The notes beneath the pieces were generated by a model that ran no database searches, had not been told where the DNA came from, and saw only the letters and a list, made by a program, of their open reading frames with translations. From NCBI RefSeq assembly GCF_030373185.1, contig NZ_JAUCZH010000001.1, forward strand, positions 310,001 through 374,000: a stretch of 64,000 nucleotides of DNA, in the 5' to 3' direction. A program made the position numbers and the translations under genes. Position 1 is the stretch's first letter, and the number at the start of each line of letters is the position of its first letter. Below, one piece after another: positions 31,177 through 41,498 of the stretch. Source of the stretch: Tabrizicola sp. (GTDB taxonomy: Bacteria; Pseudomonadota; Alphaproteobacteria; Rhodobacterales; Rhodobacteraceae).

Positions 31177-32174
31177 ACGACGTTCCGAACCTGAAGGACT
31201 TCGCCACCCGTCTGCGTGATGAAGCCCATGAAGAGCCGACGCTGGAAATCCCCCAGGATCCGCCGTCAAAGAAGACCCAGATCATCGCGATCTATGGCAA
31301 GGGCGGGATCGGCAAGTCCTTCACTCTGGCCAATCTCAGCCACATGATGGCCGAGATGGGCAAGCGCGTGCTGCTGATCGGCTGCGACCCGAAATCGGAT
31401 ACCACGTCGCTGCTCTTTGGCGGCAAGGCCTGCCCGACGATCATCGAGACCTCGACTCGCAAGAAGCTGGCGGGCGAGGAGGTGAAGATCGGCGATGTCT
31501 GCTTCAAGCGCGGTGGCGTTTTCGCGATGGAGCTGGGCGGGCCGGAAGTCGGGCGGGGCTGTGGAGGTCGCGGGATCATCCACGGCTTTGAACTCCTTGA
31601 AAAACTCGGGTTCCATGACTGGGACTTCGACTATGTCCTGCTCGACTTTCTGGGCGACGTGGTCTGCGGCGGCTTCGGTCTGCCAATTGCCCGCGACATG
31701 GCCCAAAAGGTGATCCTGGTCGCCTCGAACGACCTGCAATCCTTGTATGTCGCCAACAACGTCTGTTCGGCAGTGGAATATTTCCGCAAGCTGGGTGGGA
31801 ATGTCGGCATCGCCGGGCTGGTAATCAACAAGGATGACGGCACGGGCGAGGCTTCGGCCTTTGCTGATGCCGTGGGCATCCCGGTTCTGGCCGCGATCCC
31901 GCAGGATGATGACCTGCGCAAGAAATCGGCGAATTATCAGATCGTTGGCAGCTACGAATCCCAATGGGGGCCGATGTTCGAGGCGCTTGGGATTGCCGTG
32001 GCCGAAGCGCCGCCCGTGCGTCCGGCCCCGCTGTCGCAAGACGGCCTGCTTGGCCTGTTCAGCGCCGAGGCGACGGGGGCGGATTTTGTCCTGATGCCTG
32101 CCTCGGACGCCGACATGCGCGGCAAGAACGCCGCCGTGAAGCCCTCGTTGGAAGTGGTGTATGATAATGTGTGA
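31173..32174 (+). CDS. bchX: Chlorophyllide a reductase iron protein BchX
   Basis: The 333-residue NifH-like ATPase has the P-loop [10 protein letters not shown] (about 40-49) and Fe4S4 ligands C130 (GRGCGGRG) and C165 (GDVVCGG). It donates electrons to BchY-BchZ to reduce ring B of chlorophyllide a, the step that distinguishes bacteriochlorophyll from chlorophyll. It begins within the bchC stop (ATGA) and is followed by a 26-codon ORF before bchY. Confidence 0.97.
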   Translation: MNDVPNLKDFATRLRDEAHEEPTLEIPQDPPSKKTQIIAIYGKGGIGKSFTLANLSHMMAEMGKRVLLIGCDPKSDTTSLLFGGKACPTIIETSTRKKLAGEEVKIGDVCFKRGGVFAMELGGPEVGRGCGGRGIIHGFELLEKLGFHDWDFDYVLLDFLGDVVCGGFGLPIARDMAQKVILVASNDLQSLYVANNVCSAVEYFRKLGGNVGIAGLVINKDDGTGEASAFADAVGIPVLAAIPQDDDLRKKSANYQIVGSYESQWGPMFEALGIAVAEAPPVRPAPLSQDGLLGLFSAEATGADFVLMPASDADMRGKNAAVKPSLEVVYDNV

Positions 32175-32241
32175 TCTTGAAGCCCTTGCTGCAGTGGAAG
32201 CCGCGCTGAAGGCGCTGGAAGCCCGTAAGGTCAGCAAATGA
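32161..32241 (+). CDS. 26-codon ORF linking bchX and bchY, unknown function
   Basis: The frame ATG ATA ATG TGT GAT ... reads [20 protein letters not shown] and six more residues (ARKVSK). It begins inside bchX (ATG 32161, or 32167) in another frame, and its TGA overlaps the bchY ATG as ATGA. The peptide is Ala/Leu/Glu-rich and would form an amphipathic helix. It could be a real microprotein or simply a translated bridge that couples bchX and bchY translation. I know of no named product. Confidence 0.45.
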   Translation: MIMCDLEALAAVEAALKALEARKVSK

Positions 32242-33806
32242 CCGATGGCCTCCGGCATGCTCCGGTCGATCTTGCCCCGATGTCGGGGGGCGAAAGCCTT
32301 GCCGCCGGGGTCGAGGGCCAGGGCCTGACGGATGGCATGGGATGCCACGCTGGTGCCACGCAGATGGAGGCGGCGGCGCGGGCGGCGGGGAACTCGGAAC
32401 TCCTTGACGGTTACGCGAAGGATTACCCGCAAGGCCCTCATGATAAACCACAATCCATGTGTCCGGCTTTTGGATCCTTGCGCGTCGGCCTGCGGATGCG
32501 GCGGGTGGCGACGGTGCTTTCGGGGTCGGCGTGCTGTGTCTATGGCCTGACCTTTGTAAGCCACTTCTACGGCGCGCGGCGGTCGGTTGGCTATGTCCCT
32601 TTCAACTCGGAATCGCTGGTCACGGGGAAGCTGTTCGAAGACATCCGCGACGCCGTGCATGAACTGGCAGACCCGGATCGCTATGACGCAGTGGTGGTAA
32701 CAAACCTATGTGTTCCAACGGCTTCCGGCGTTCCCTTGAAGCTGCTGCCAAGCGAAATCAACGGTGTGCGCATTGTCGGCATCGACGTTCCGGGTTTTGG
32801 CGTGCCGACCCATGCCGAGGCCAAGGACGTGCTGGCTGGCGCCATGCTGAAATACGCCCGCGCCGAGGTTGAGGCCGGGCCGGTTCAGGCCCCCGAGCGC
32901 GGCCGTTCCGACCGCCCGGCCGTGGCCCTGCTGGGCGAGATGTTCCCCGCCGACCCGATGATGATTGGCGCGATGCTGGCGCCCATGGGTTTGGCCGCTG
33001 GCCCTGTGGTGCCTTGCCGCGAGTGGCGGGAGCTTTATGCGGCGCTGGATTGCGGCGTCGTCGCCGCGATCCACCCCTTCTACACGGCGGCAATCCGGGA
33101 GTTTCAGGCGGCTGGTCGCGGCGTCGTGGGATCGGCTCCGGTCGGTTATGACGGCACGATGGGCTGGTTGAAATCCATCGGCGAAGCTTATGGAATTGCT
33201 GCCGAAAAGGTGGCCGACGCGCAGAACGCATTTGGGCCTGCGATCAGGGCGGCGCTTGCCGCCACGCCGATCAAGGGACGGATCACGCTGTCGGGCTACG
33301 AAGGCTCAGAACTCCTTGTCGCGCGCCTGCTGATCGAAAGCGGCGCGGATGTGCCTTATGTCGGCACGGCATGCGCGCGCAACGAATGGTCGGCCGCTGA
33401 CCGCGACTGGCTGGAGGCCAAGGGCGTGGTGGTGAAGTTCCGCGCCAGCCTTGAGGATGACCTGACCGCGATCGAGGCGTTCAAGCCTGACCTCGCCGTT
33501 GGCACAACGCCGGTAGTGCAAAAGGCGAAAGAACAGGCGATTCCATCGCTTTACTTCACGAACCTCATCTCCGCCCGTCCCCTGATGGGGCCTGCGGGTG
33601 CCGGGTCGCTTGCGCAGGTGGTCAATGCCGCCATCGCGGGCAAGGCCCGGATGGAGGGGATGAAGGACTTCTTTGAAGGCGTCGGCACCGGCGATACGGC
33701 CGGCATCTGGGAAGGTGCGCCGAACCTGCGCCCCGATTTCCGGGCGATCCATCAAAAGAAACTCGACAAGGCAGCGAAAGCCGCCAAGGCCGAGGAGATG
33801 ATCTGA
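32238..33806 (+). CDS. bchY: Chlorophyllide a reductase subunit BchY
   Basis: This 522-residue NifD-like subunit forms the catalytic component with BchZ. Cysteines C75, C100 and C158 have the same spacing (25 and 58) as the three Fe-S ligands reported for R. capsulatus BchY, displaced by a 13-residue longer N-terminus. Residues 1-70 are poorly conserved in character. The start ATG is coupled to the preceding 26-codon ORF. The stop overlaps bchZ (TGATG). Confidence 0.96.
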   Translation: MTDGLRHAPVDLAPMSGGESLAAGVEGQGLTDGMGCHAGATQMEAAARAAGNSELLDGYAKDYPQGPHDKPQSMCPAFGSLRVGLRMRRVATVLSGSACCVYGLTFVSHFYGARRSVGYVPFNSESLVTGKLFEDIRDAVHELADPDRYDAVVVTNLCVPTASGVPLKLLPSEINGVRIVGIDVPGFGVPTHAEAKDVLAGAMLKYARAEVEAGPVQAPERGRSDRPAVALLGEMFPADPMMIGAMLAPMGLAAGPVVPCREWRELYAALDCGVVAAIHPFYTAAIREFQAAGRGVVGSAPVGYDGTMGWLKSIGEAYGIAAEKVADAQNAFGPAIRAALAATPIKGRITLSGYEGSELLVARLLIESGADVPYVGTACARNEWSAADRDWLEAKGVVVKFRASLEDDLTAIEAFKPDLAVGTTPVVQKAKEQAIPSLYFTNLISARPLMGPAGAGSLAQVVNAAIAGKARMEGMKDFFEGVGTGDTAGIWEGAPNLRPDFRAIHQKKLDKAAKAAKAEEMI

Positions 33807-35293
33807 TGCTGGTGCAGGATCATGATCGGGCTGGCGGCTACTGGGGGGCGATCTATGCCTTCTGTGCCGTCAAGGGCTTGCAGGTGGTGATCGACGGGCC
33901 GGTGGGCTGTGAAAACCTGCCGGTGACGTCCGTGCTGCACTACACCGACGCATTGCCGCCGCATGAGCTGCCGATCGTGGTGACGGGGCTGGGCGAGGAT
34001 GAGATGACCTCTGGCACCGAGGCTTCGATGGCGCGGGCGTGGAAGACGCTCGATCCGGCGCTGCCTGCCGTGGTCGTGACCGGGTCGATTGCCGAGATGA
34101 TCGGCGGCGGTGTGACGCCGCAGGGGACGAACATTCAGCGCTTCCTGCCGCGCACGATTGACGAAGACCAGTGGCAATGCGCCGACCGCGCGATGACCTG
34201 GATCTTCACCGAGTTCGGGATGACCAAGGGCCGGATGCCGCCGGAAAAGGCGCGCGAAGCCCATGACAAGCCGCGCGTCAACATCCTTGGGCCGATGTAT
34301 GGCACCTTCAACATGGCCAGCGATCTGCACGAAATCCGCCGTCTGGTCGAAGGCATCGGGGCCGAGGTCAACATGGTGATGCCGCTTGGCGCGCACCTGG
34401 CCGAGATGCGCAATCTGGTCAATGCCGACGCCAACGTGGTGATGTATCGCGAGTTTGGCCGGGGGTTGGCGGAATGTCTGGGCAAGCCCTACCTGCAAGC
34501 GCCGATCGGGCTTGAATCGACGACCAGGTTCCTGCGCCAGTTGGGTGAGATGCTGGGGCTGGACCCGGAGCCTTTCATCGCGCAGGAAAAACATTCCACG
34601 CTGAAGCCCCTGTGGGATCTATGGCGGTCCGTAACGCAGGATTTCTTTGCCACGGCAAGTTTCGCGATTGTGGCGAATGACACCTATACCCGGGGTATTC
34701 GCAACTATCTGGAAACAGATCTGGGCCTGCCCTGCGCGCTTGCGGTGTCGCGTGTGGCGGGGACCAAGACGAACAATGAGGCCGTGCGTGCTGGCCTGCG
34801 CCAGCACCGGCCGCTGATCGTCATGGGGTCGATCAACGAGAAGATGTATCTGGCCGAGATGAAGGGCGGGCATGGCCCGGCGCCAAGTTTCATCCCGGCC
34901 AGCTTTCCCGGTGCCGCCATCCGGCGGGCCACGGGAACGCCCTTCATGGGTTACGCCGGCGCGGTTTACCTGTTGCAAGAGGTCTGCAACGGCCTTTTTG
35001 ACGCGCTGTTCCACATCCTGCCGCTTGGGACAGAGATGGATAGTGCCGCCGCCACCCCCACGACTTTGCGCCGCGATTTCCCCTGGGATGTCGATGCACA
35101 GGCGGAACTGGACCGGATCGTGTCCGAGCATCCCATCCTGACGCGGATTTCAGCAGCGCGGACCCTGCGCGACGCGGCGGAGAAATCCGCCCTCGACCAG
35201 GGCGCTGAACGGGTGGTCTTCGAATTCGTGGCTGCCCTGCGCGGGGAACGCGCAACGGCTGCCCAAACGACAAACAAGGGAGAGGTCCAATGA
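33806..35293 (+). CDS. bchZ: Chlorophyllide a reductase subunit BchZ
   Basis: This is the 495-residue NifK-like partner of BchY. C35 ([11 protein letters not shown]), the cluster ligand contributed by BchZ, is at its expected number. The enzyme reduces the C7=C8 bond of chlorophyllide. Its stop overlaps the pufQ start (ATGA), joining the bch and puf parts of the superoperon; the puf promoter is expected within this gene, as in R. capsulatus, but I cannot point to it. Confidence 0.96.
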   Translation: MLVQDHDRAGGYWGAIYAFCAVKGLQVVIDGPVGCENLPVTSVLHYTDALPPHELPIVVTGLGEDEMTSGTEASMARAWKTLDPALPAVVVTGSIAEMIGGGVTPQGTNIQRFLPRTIDEDQWQCADRAMTWIFTEFGMTKGRMPPEKAREAHDKPRVNILGPMYGTFNMASDLHEIRRLVEGIGAEVNMVMPLGAHLAEMRNLVNADANVVMYREFGRGLAECLGKPYLQAPIGLESTTRFLRQLGEMLGLDPEPFIAQEKHSTLKPLWDLWRSVTQDFFATASFAIVANDTYTRGIRNYLETDLGLPCALAVSRVAGTKTNNEAVRAGLRQHRPLIVMGSINEKMYLAEMKGGHGPAPSFIPASFPGAAIRRATGTPFMGYAGAVYLLQEVCNGLFDALFHILPLGTEMDSAAATPTTLRRDFPWDVDAQAELDRIVSEHPILTRISAARTLRDAAEKSALDQGAERVVFEFVAALRGERATAAQTTNKGEVQ

Positions 35294-35526
35294 GTGATCA
35301 CACTGTTGGCGGACATGACGACAGCCACGGCACCAGCCATGGCCACCGCACGCCGCGGGCCGAATTCTACGTCTACTTCGCGCTGATCTTCATGGTGGCG
35401 ATCCCGTTTGCCGCCATTGCCTGGGTCATCGCGCTGGTCCGTGACCGCCATCTACCGGTGCATGGCCCCCTGGCCCGCGCCTGGCGCGAAGCCGGGGCTA
35501 TCACCCCGGCGATCTTCCGGCCGTAA
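35290..35526 (+). CDS. pufQ: PufQ
   Basis: The 78-residue protein has a His-rich N-terminus (about residues 3-20) and one membrane helix ([20 protein letters not shown]). PufQ is required for normal bacteriochlorophyll synthesis and is thought to act in precursor handling at the membrane. It is coupled to bchZ by ATGA and precedes a 235-base spacer before pufB. Confidence 0.92.
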   Translation: MSDHTVGGHDDSHGTSHGHRTPRAEFYVYFALIFMVAIPFAAIAWVIALVRDRHLPVHGPLARAWREAGAITPAIFRP

Positions 35527-35604
35527 GGCCGCCAAATTCCGCTTTTCGCGCCCGACCGGCGCGGGGAGTGCGCTTTGCCGGACCCGGAACCCGGCAGCTC
35601 GATC

Positions 35605-35636
35605 TTCCGGTGGGATGTGCGCCCACACCACCGGAA
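35605..35636 (+). other. Long hairpin in the pufQ-pufB spacer
   Basis: Perfect 9-base arms TTCCGGTGG and CCACCGGAA enclose an inner 4-base stem (TGTG/CACA) with loop CGCC. It is followed by AAAAAC rather than a U-tract, so an RNase E barrier or processing site for the stable pufBA mRNA is more likely than a terminator. Differential decay of puf mRNA segments is well documented in Rhodobacter. Confidence 0.6.
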
Positions 35637-35696
35637 AAACCATTCACCGTATCCCCTCCGTCTATCTGGTGGGGGTGCGGAGAAACTCGGGAAGGC

Positions 35697-35783
35697 ATGC
35701 AGCCAACCCGTGAACCCAGCCGCAGGGTATGCGGCGTCAGTCAACCCCTTCGGAGGATAACATGGCTGATAAATCCGACCTGA
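35697..35783 (+). CDS. Possible short leader ORF upstream of and overlapping pufB
   Basis: The 28-codon frame [20 protein letters not shown] plus ITWLINPT begins 65 bases before pufB and ends 22 bases inside it in another frame. It contains rare codons (CGG AGG ATA) that coincide with the pufB Shine-Dalgarno. R. sphaeroides has a small regulatory ORF, pufK, in this place; whether this is its counterpart is a guess from position. Confidence 0.25.
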   Translation: MQPTREPSRRVCGVSQPLRRITWLINPT

Positions 35784-35911
35784 GTTTCACAGGTCTCACC
35801 GACGAGCAGGCGCAAGAGCTGCACTCCGTCTACATGAGCGGGCTTTGGCTGTTCACGGCCGTAGCCGTGGTCGCTCATCTGGCGGTGTTCATCTGGCGTC
35901 CGTGGTTCTGA
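35762..35911 (+). CDS. pufB: Light-harvesting 1 beta polypeptide PufB
   Basis: The 49-residue protein has the LH1 beta pattern: acidic N-terminus ([20 protein letters not shown]), one membrane helix and the bacteriochlorophyll-ligating histidine in [14 protein letters not shown]. It has a strong ribosome site, CGGAGGATAAC, and ends 13 bases before pufA. Confidence 0.97.
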   Translation: MADKSDLSFTGLTDEQAQELHSVYMSGLWLFTAVAVVAHLAVFIWRPWF

Positions 35912-35924
35912 GGAGGAACAAGAC

Positions 35925-36101
35925 ATGTCCAAGTTCTACAAAATCTGGCTGATCTTCGACCCCCGCAGGGTGTTCGTTGCGCAGGGCGTTTTCCTGTTCC
36001 TGCTGGCAGCGATGATCCACCTCGTGCTCCTGAGCACGCCTGGCTACAACTGGCTTGAAGAAGCCGGTGCGCGCGCAATCGCCGCGCAAGCTGCCAACTA
36101 G
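35925..36101 (+). CDS. pufA: Light-harvesting 1 alpha polypeptide PufA
   Basis: The 58-residue protein begins [20 protein letters not shown] and has the membrane helix with the ligand histidine in [11 protein letters not shown]. It is preceded by AGGAGGAACAAG. Together with PufB it forms the LH1 ring around the reaction centre. A G/C-rich hairpin follows immediately. Confidence 0.97.
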   Translation: MSKFYKIWLIFDPRRVFVAQGVFLFLLAAMIHLVLLSTPGYNWLEEAGARAIAAQAAN

Positions 36102-36116
36102 GCCACGGCCTTCGTT

Positions 36117-36146
36117 GCGGGCGGCGGTCTTACCGCCGCCGCCCGC
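36117..36146 (+). other. pufA-pufL intercistronic hairpin
   Basis: A very stable stem forms between GCGGGCGGCGGT (36117-36128) and the G/C-rich repeat ACCGCCGCCGCCCGC (36132-36146), with a CTT loop and a 3-base bulge. In Rhodobacter this position holds the stem-loop that protects the pufBA mRNA and sets the excess of LH1 over reaction centre. Confidence 0.75.
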
Positions 36147-36226
36147 CACATTCAAAGGGACATCACATTCCGGGAACTCGCGTCCCGCGCCCGATGCGCG
36201 ACCCCGGACAAAGCGGAGAAAGAAGC

Positions 36227-37075
36227 ATGGCACTGCTCAGCTTCGAACGAAAATACCGCGTGCCGGGTGGCACGCTGGTCGGCGGTAACCTGTTCGACTT
36301 CTGGGTGGGGCCGTTCTACGTCGGGTTCTTCGGCGTGACGACTTTCTTCTTTGCCACCCTCGGGACGATACTGATCTTTTACGGCACGGCGCTGGAAGGG
36401 GTCTGGAACCCCTGGCTGATCTCGATCGACCCGCCGGCTGTCGAATACGGGCTTTCCTTTGCGCCGTTGCGCGATGGTGGGCTTTGGCAACTGATCACGA
36501 TCTGCGCGATCTGCGCCTTTGTGAGTTGGGCGCTGCGCGAGGTGGAAATCTGCCGCAAGCTGGGGATGGGCTACCATGTGCCATTCGCCTTCGGCGTGGC
36601 GATCTTCGCTTATGTCACCCTTGTCGTGATCCGGCCGGTTCTGATGGGGGCCTGGGGCTATGCCTTTCCCTACGGGATCTGGACGCACCTCGATTGGGTG
36701 TCGAACACGGGCTACACCTACGGCAATTTCCACTACAACCCGGCCCATATGATCGCGGTGAGCTTCTTCTTCACCAACGCGCTGGCCCTTGCGCTGCACG
36801 GCGGTCTGATCCTGTCCGCGGCAAATCCTGAAAAGGGCAAGGAAATGCGGACGCCGGATCATGAAGACACCTTCTTCCGCGATTTCATCGGCTATTCGGT
36901 CGGGACGCTGGGCATCCACCGCCTTGGCCTTCTCTTGGCGCTGAACGCGGGGTTCTGGAGCGCGATCTGCATCGTGATTTCAGGCACCATCTGGTTCGAC
37001 CAGTGGGTCGTCTGGTGGGATTGGTGGCTGGAGCTGCCGTGGTGGGCTGACATTGCGGGAGGCGTAAATGGCTGA
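36227..37075 (+). CDS. pufL: Photosynthetic reaction centre L subunit PufL
   Basis: The 282-residue, five-helix protein starts [15 protein letters not shown]. Cofactor ligands are present: H154 and H174 (accessory and special-pair bacteriochlorophylls, 153 and 173 in mature numbering), and H191 and H231 for the iron. The ribosome site GGAGAAAGAAGC fixes the start. pufM overlaps the end by 8 bases. Confidence 0.98.
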   Translation: MALLSFERKYRVPGGTLVGGNLFDFWVGPFYVGFFGVTTFFFATLGTILIFYGTALEGVWNPWLISIDPPAVEYGLSFAPLRDGGLWQLITICAICAFVSWALREVEICRKLGMGYHVPFAFGVAIFAYVTLVVIRPVLMGAWGYAFPYGIWTHLDWVSNTGYTYGNFHYNPAHMIAVSFFFTNALALALHGGLILSAANPEKGKEMRTPDHEDTFFRDFIGYSVGTLGIHRLGLLLALNAGFWSAICIVISGTIWFDQWVVWWDWWLELPWWADIAGGVNG

Positions 37076-37991
37076 GTATCAGAACATCTTCAACCAGGTG
37101 CAGGTTCGCGGCGCCCCGGAAATGGGGTTGGTCGAGGGCGTGGATCTGGCCAACCGGACCCGCGGTGCCAGTTTCTCGACGCTGGCGGGCTGGTTCGGCA
37201 ACGCCCAGCTTGGGCCCGTCTATCTTGGCACGATGGGCGTGATCTCGCTGTTTGCCGGGGTCGTGTGGTTCACCATGGTGGGCGCGTGGTTCTGGCATCA
37301 GGCCGGCTTCAACCCCGCCGTCTTCCTGCGTGACCTGTTCTGGCTGTCGCTGGACCCGCCATCGCCGGAATATGGCCTGCGCTTCCCGCCGATTGCGGAA
37401 GGCGGCTACTTCCTGATCGCTTCGTTCTTCCTGCTGGTCTCTGTGCTGGCCTGGTGGGTGCGCAGCTATCTGCGGGCGCAAGCCCTTGGCATGGGCAAGC
37501 ATGTGTGCTGGGCCTTTGCCTCTGCCATCTGGCTGTTTCTGGTTCTGGGCCTGTTCCGGCCGATCCTGATGGGATCATGGAGCGAGGCGGTGCCTTACGG
37601 CATCTTCACGCACCTCGACTGGACCAACAACTTCAGCCTGACCTACGGCAACCTGTTCTACAATCCGTTCCACGCGCTCAGCATCGTCTTCCTGTACGGG
37701 TCGGCCCTGCTGTTTGCGATGCACGGGGCAACGATCCTGGCTGTCAGCCGCTTTGGCGGCGACCGGGAGCTTGAACAGATTGCCGACCGGGGGACCGCAT
37801 CCGAGCGCGCCGCCTTGTTCTGGCGCTGGACGATGGGGTTCAATGCCACGATGGAGGGCATTCACCGCTGGGCCTGGTGGTTTGCGATCCTTGTCACCCT
37901 TACGGGCGGCATCGGGATCCTGCTGACAGGCACGGTTGTCGACAACTGGTATGTCTGGGCGCAGGACCACGGCTACGCGCCGATGAACTGA
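37068..37991 (+). CDS. pufM: Photosynthetic reaction centre M subunit PufM
   Basis: The 307-residue protein starts [15 protein letters not shown]. The segments [20 protein letters not shown] and [11 protein letters not shown] carry special-pair and iron-ligand histidines. It pairs with PufL to form the core of the type II reaction centre. pufX follows 11 bases later, and there is no pufC, as in Rhodobacter sensu stricto. Confidence 0.98.
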   Translation: MAEYQNIFNQVQVRGAPEMGLVEGVDLANRTRGASFSTLAGWFGNAQLGPVYLGTMGVISLFAGVVWFTMVGAWFWHQAGFNPAVFLRDLFWLSLDPPSPEYGLRFPPIAEGGYFLIASFFLLVSVLAWWVRSYLRAQALGMGKHVCWAFASAIWLFLVLGLFRPILMGSWSEAVPYGIFTHLDWTNNFSLTYGNLFYNPFHALSIVFLYGSALLFAMHGATILAVSRFGGDRELEQIADRGTASERAALFWRWTMGFNATMEGIHRWAWWFAILVTLTGGIGILLTGTVVDNWYVWAQDHGYAPMN

Positions 37992-38002
37992 GGAGAGCGA
38001 TA

Positions 38003-38230
38003 ATGTCTGACGACTATTTCCGCGAAGGGCGCTTTGCCAGCCTTGCCTACTGGGGCCTTGGTCAGATGATGAAGGGGGCCGGCATGGCCGCAGCCTTTGT
38101 CCTCGCCATCGGTCTGGTGTTCGGGGTGATCTACGCTGTTGGCCTGCTGTTGCCCGAAGAAAGCAAGCAGGCGCCGGACCCGAACACCTGGAGCAGCCTT
38201 GTGCTGGTCGAGGCTTCGCAGACGGTCTGA
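38003..38230 (+). CDS. pufX: PufX, LH1-reaction centre core component
   Basis: The 75-residue single-helix protein has the PufX hallmarks: GQMMKGAG before the helix and [13 protein letters not shown] after it. PufX opens the LH1 ring for quinone exchange and supports core dimerisation in some species. Sequence outside these motifs is divergent, as is usual for PufX. The ATG at 38003 has GAGGAGAGCG upstream. Its presence is a taxonomic marker for Rhodobacter-type bacteria. Confidence 0.93.
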   Translation: MSDDYFREGRFASLAYWGLGQMMKGAGMAAAFVLAIGLVFGVIYAVGLLLPEESKQAPDPNTWSSLVLVEASQTV

Positions 38231-38239
38231 ACCAAGCAT

Positions 38240-38264
38240 CGGGGGGCGGAGCTTTCGCCCCCCG
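38240..38264 (+). terminator. Hairpin after pufX
   Basis: Arms CGGGGGGCG and CGCCCCCCG enclose a 7-base loop 9 bases after the pufX stop. The following bases (CATTTCC) hold a short T-run. This is the likely end of the puf transcript or a stability element with read-through to dxs. Confidence 0.65.
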
Positions 38265-38397
38265 CATTTCCATCCGGGCGATTGCCAGCCCGGTTCCGGG
38301 GCGCAACCACAGCCCGGTTCCCTTCCTGTTGGCGACAGGAACCTGGTGCCGTGTGGGTCACTTCCGCACGGCACTTTTTTCTTTAAAGGAGGCTTCG

Positions 38398-40332
38398 ATG
38401 GACCAGATCAGCCGCACTCCGACCCTCGACCGAGTGGCCTGTCCGGCCGATCTGAAGCCGCTCAGCGATGCCGAACTTGGCCTGCTTGCGCAAGAGTTGC
38501 GGCAAGACACGATCGAGACGGTCAGCCGCACCGGCGGGCATCTGGGGTCTTCTCTGGGGGTGGTTGAACTGACCGTGGCAATCCACGCCGTCTTCAACAC
38601 GCCCTTCGACAAGCTGATCTGGGACGTGGGCCATCAGTGCTATCCGCACAAGATCATCACCGGGCGGCGCGACCGCATGGGGACGCTGCGGCAAAAGGGC
38701 GGGCTCTCCGGGTTCACCAAACGGTCGGAATCCGATTTTGACCCGTTCGGCGCGGCGCATAGTTCCACCTCGATCTCGGCCGCCCTCGGGTTTGCGATGG
38801 GGCGGCAGATGGGGATGCCGGTGGGCGATACCATCGCCGTCATCGGTGACGGGGCGATCACGGCGGGCATGGCCTATGAGGCGATGAACCATGCCGGGCA
38901 TCTGAAAGAGCGGCTGTTCGTCATCCTGAACGACAATGACATGTCCATCGCGCCGCCGGTCGGGGCGATGTCCACCTATCTGAACGCGATTGCCGAGAAA
39001 GGCCCCCTTGCCATGCTGCGCGCCGCCGCAGAGGGGCTGGAGGCAGCATTGCCGGGTCCGGTCCGCGATGGCGCACGGCGGGCGCGGGCGCTGGTGACCG
39101 GCATGCCGGGCGGTGGCACGCTTTTCGAGGAATTCGGCTTTGAATACATCGGCCCGATCGACGGGCATGACATGGGCCAGCTTCTGGCCACGCTGCGGGC
39201 GGCCAAGGCCCGGGCGTCGGGGCCGGTGCTGATCCATTGCGTGACCGTCAAGGGCAAGGGCTACGGCCCGGCCGAAGGGGCGGATGACAAGTATCACGGG
39301 GTGGCCAAGTTCGACGTGGCCACCGGCGCGCAGGTCAAGGGCAAGTCGAACGCGCCCAGCTATACGCAGGTCTTTGGCGATACGCTGACCAGGATGGCGG
39401 CAAGCGATCCGAAGATCGTGGCAATCACGGCGGCGATGCCGGGCGGCACGGGGCTTGATATCATGGCCAAGCGGTTTCCGGGCCGGGTGTTTGACGTCGG
39501 CATTGCCGAACAGCATGGCGTGACCTTTGCGGCAGGCCTTGCCGCATCGGGCATGCGCCCTTTCTGCGCGATCTATTCCAGTTTCCTGCAACGCGGCTAT
39601 GACCAGATCGTGCATGACGTGGCCTTGCAGAACCTGCCGGTGCGCTTCGCCATCGACCGGGCCGGGCTGGTCGGGCAGGACGGGGCGACCCATGCCGGGG
39701 CCTTTGACATCGGCTTTCTGGCCAGCCTGCCGAACATGACCGTTATGGCGGCAGGGGATGAGGCCGATCTGGTCCACATGATTGCCACCGCCGTCCAGCA
39801 TGACAGCGGGCCGATCGCCTTTCGCTATCCGCGCGGCGAAGGGGCCGGGGTGGAAATGCCAGCAACGGGCGTCCCGCTGGAAATCGGCAAGGGCCGGGTT
39901 GTGCGGGAAGGTGACAGTCTGGCGATCCTGTCTTTCGGCGCGCATCTGTCCGAGGCGCTTCTGGCCGCCGAAATGCTGGCCGAGGAGGGGCTAAAGATCA
40001 CCGTGGCCGACGCCCGCTTTGCCAAGCCGCTGGACACCGCCCTGATCGACCGGCTGATCGAGACGCATGCCGGGCTCGTCACGCTGGAACAAGGCGCGCA
40101 TGGCGGATTTGGCGCGCAGGTGCTGCATTATCTGGCAGGCTCGGGCGGGCTTGACCGGGGCCGCCTGATCCGCACCTTGACGCTGCCCGACAAGTTCATT
40201 GATCAGGCAAGTCCGGCGGAAATGTATGCCGAAGCCGGGCTGACCGCCGCCGATATTGCACAGACCATGCGTGGACTTGGCGCCGGGCTGGGGCAAAAGC
40301 CGGTACCTCTGACGCGACCGAAGCTGGTCTGA
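38398..40332 (+). CDS. dxs: 1-deoxy-D-xylulose-5-phosphate synthase
   Basis: Dxs condenses pyruvate and glyceraldehyde 3-phosphate in the first step of the MEP pathway, supplying isoprenoid for carotenoids and phytol. The 644-residue protein has the thiamine-diphosphate motif [18 protein letters not shown] and the transketolase DRAG motif ([16 protein letters not shown]). The start follows an AAAGGAGG ribosome site. A dxs gene just after pufX is also found in R. sphaeroides and R. capsulatus. Confidence 0.97.
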   Translation: MDQISRTPTLDRVACPADLKPLSDAELGLLAQELRQDTIETVSRTGGHLGSSLGVVELTVAIHAVFNTPFDKLIWDVGHQCYPHKIITGRRDRMGTLRQKGGLSGFTKRSESDFDPFGAAHSSTSISAALGFAMGRQMGMPVGDTIAVIGDGAITAGMAYEAMNHAGHLKERLFVILNDNDMSIAPPVGAMSTYLNAIAEKGPLAMLRAAAEGLEAALPGPVRDGARRARALVTGMPGGGTLFEEFGFEYIGPIDGHDMGQLLATLRAAKARASGPVLIHCVTVKGKGYGPAEGADDKYHGVAKFDVATGAQVKGKSNAPSYTQVFGDTLTRMAASDPKIVAITAAMPGGTGLDIMAKRFPGRVFDVGIAEQHGVTFAAGLAASGMRPFCAIYSSFLQRGYDQIVHDVALQNLPVRFAIDRAGLVGQDGATHAGAFDIGFLASLPNMTVMAAGDEADLVHMIATAVQHDSGPIAFRYPRGEGAGVEMPATGVPLEIGKGRVVREGDSLAILSFGAHLSEALLAAEMLAEEGLKITVADARFAKPLDTALIDRLIETHAGLVTLEQGAHGGFGAQVLHYLAGSGGLDRGRLIRTLTLPDKFIDQASPAEMYAEAGLTAADIAQTMRGLGAGLGQKPVPLTRPKLV

Positions 40333-40405
40333 TCCGGCCGATCCGAGGCTTGCTTTTTTGCGCATGCGGGGTCAGGTTGCCCTCAAGGCAATTTGAGGTA
40401 TCGGT

Positions 40406-41383
40406 ATGTGGGATTTTAGCGTTTTCAAGGCATTGGGCCTTATGGCGCAGACAGCGCCTTTCGTGATCTTTCGGGTCATCGTCTATTTCGGGATCACGGC
40501 GGCACTGATCGTCATCACCGGAACCGGGGCGGGTGTCGGCTACGGCGTCGGCTTGCTCGGGGATGAGGACTTCAGGGCGACCAGCACCTTCTGGGGTGGG
40601 GTGGCCGGGTTCGGTCTGACTGCCGGGGTGATCTTTTTTCTGCGCGATTACCTGCTTTACATCGTCAAGGCCGGCCATATCGCGGTAATGGTGGAACTTC
40701 TGGACGGCAAGCAGGTGCCGGGCGGGCAGGGGCAGATTGCCTATGCGCGAACGGTGGTTACCGATCGCTTCGGTCAGGCCTCGGCGCTTTTTGCGCTGGA
40801 TCAGCTGATCAAGGGGGTGATCAACGTTGTGACCGGGCTGGTGCAAGGATTGCTGTTCATCCTGCCGATTCCCGGGCTTGACCGGATCATGGGCGCAGTG
40901 CGGGCCTATCTGCGGCTGGCGGTCGGGCTGGTGGATGAGGTGATCCTTGGCCACGCGATCCGCACCCGGTCGGAAAACGCTTGGGAAGCGGCGCATGACG
41001 GCTTGGTGCTTTATGCCCAGAACGCGCGCCCGATGCTGGTGAACGCTGCATGGTTGACGCTGATCACATGGGCGCTGGCGGTGCTGGTCTTCGTGGCCAT
41101 GCTGGCTCCCGCAGCGGCCGTGGTCTGGCTGTTGCCGGGGGAAAGCAGCGCCGGAATGTTCATCTTTGCCATCGTCTTCGCCTGGGCCACAAAGGTTGCC
41201 CTGATCGAGCCCTTCGCTGTCGCCTGCATGTTGCAGGTGTTTTTCAAGGTGACTGAGGGGCAAGAGCCGAACGCCGAATGGCGCGGGCGGCTGACCCAGA
41301 CTTCGGACAAGTTCCGCCGGCTTGGGGAAAAGGCTGTCGGCTGGCGTCCGGACCGGGCAAATGGCGCGGAAAGTGACGCCTGA
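40406..41383 (+). CDS. Polytopic membrane protein of unknown function
   Basis: The 325-residue protein has about six hydrophobic segments, arranged as two near the N-terminus (residues 15-45 and 62-85), two in the middle and two around 210-275. The C-terminal 40 residues are soluble and basic. I do not recognise a catalytic motif. A GAGG ribosome site precedes the start and lies within a small inverted repeat (CCTCAA/TTGAGG, 40381-40398). It follows dxs by 73 bases, so co-transcription is possible. Confidence 0.85.
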   Translation: MWDFSVFKALGLMAQTAPFVIFRVIVYFGITAALIVITGTGAGVGYGVGLLGDEDFRATSTFWGGVAGFGLTAGVIFFLRDYLLYIVKAGHIAVMVELLDGKQVPGGQGQIAYARTVVTDRFGQASALFALDQLIKGVINVVTGLVQGLLFILPIPGLDRIMGAVRAYLRLAVGLVDEVILGHAIRTRSENAWEAAHDGLVLYAQNARPMLVNAAWLTLITWALAVLVFVAMLAPAAAVVWLLPGESSAGMFIFAIVFAWATKVALIEPFAVACMLQVFFKVTEGQEPNAEWRGRLTQTSDKFRRLGEKAVGWRPDRANGAESDA

Positions 41384-41498
41384 TAGCCCCGGCCAGGTGT
41401 TTCGGGCCGGATCCATGAAATGACGGACATCGCCCGTTGCGACGGTCATGGTTCTGTGGCAAGAGAAATATGAAGATGTCCAGCCCGATGAGTTGAGA

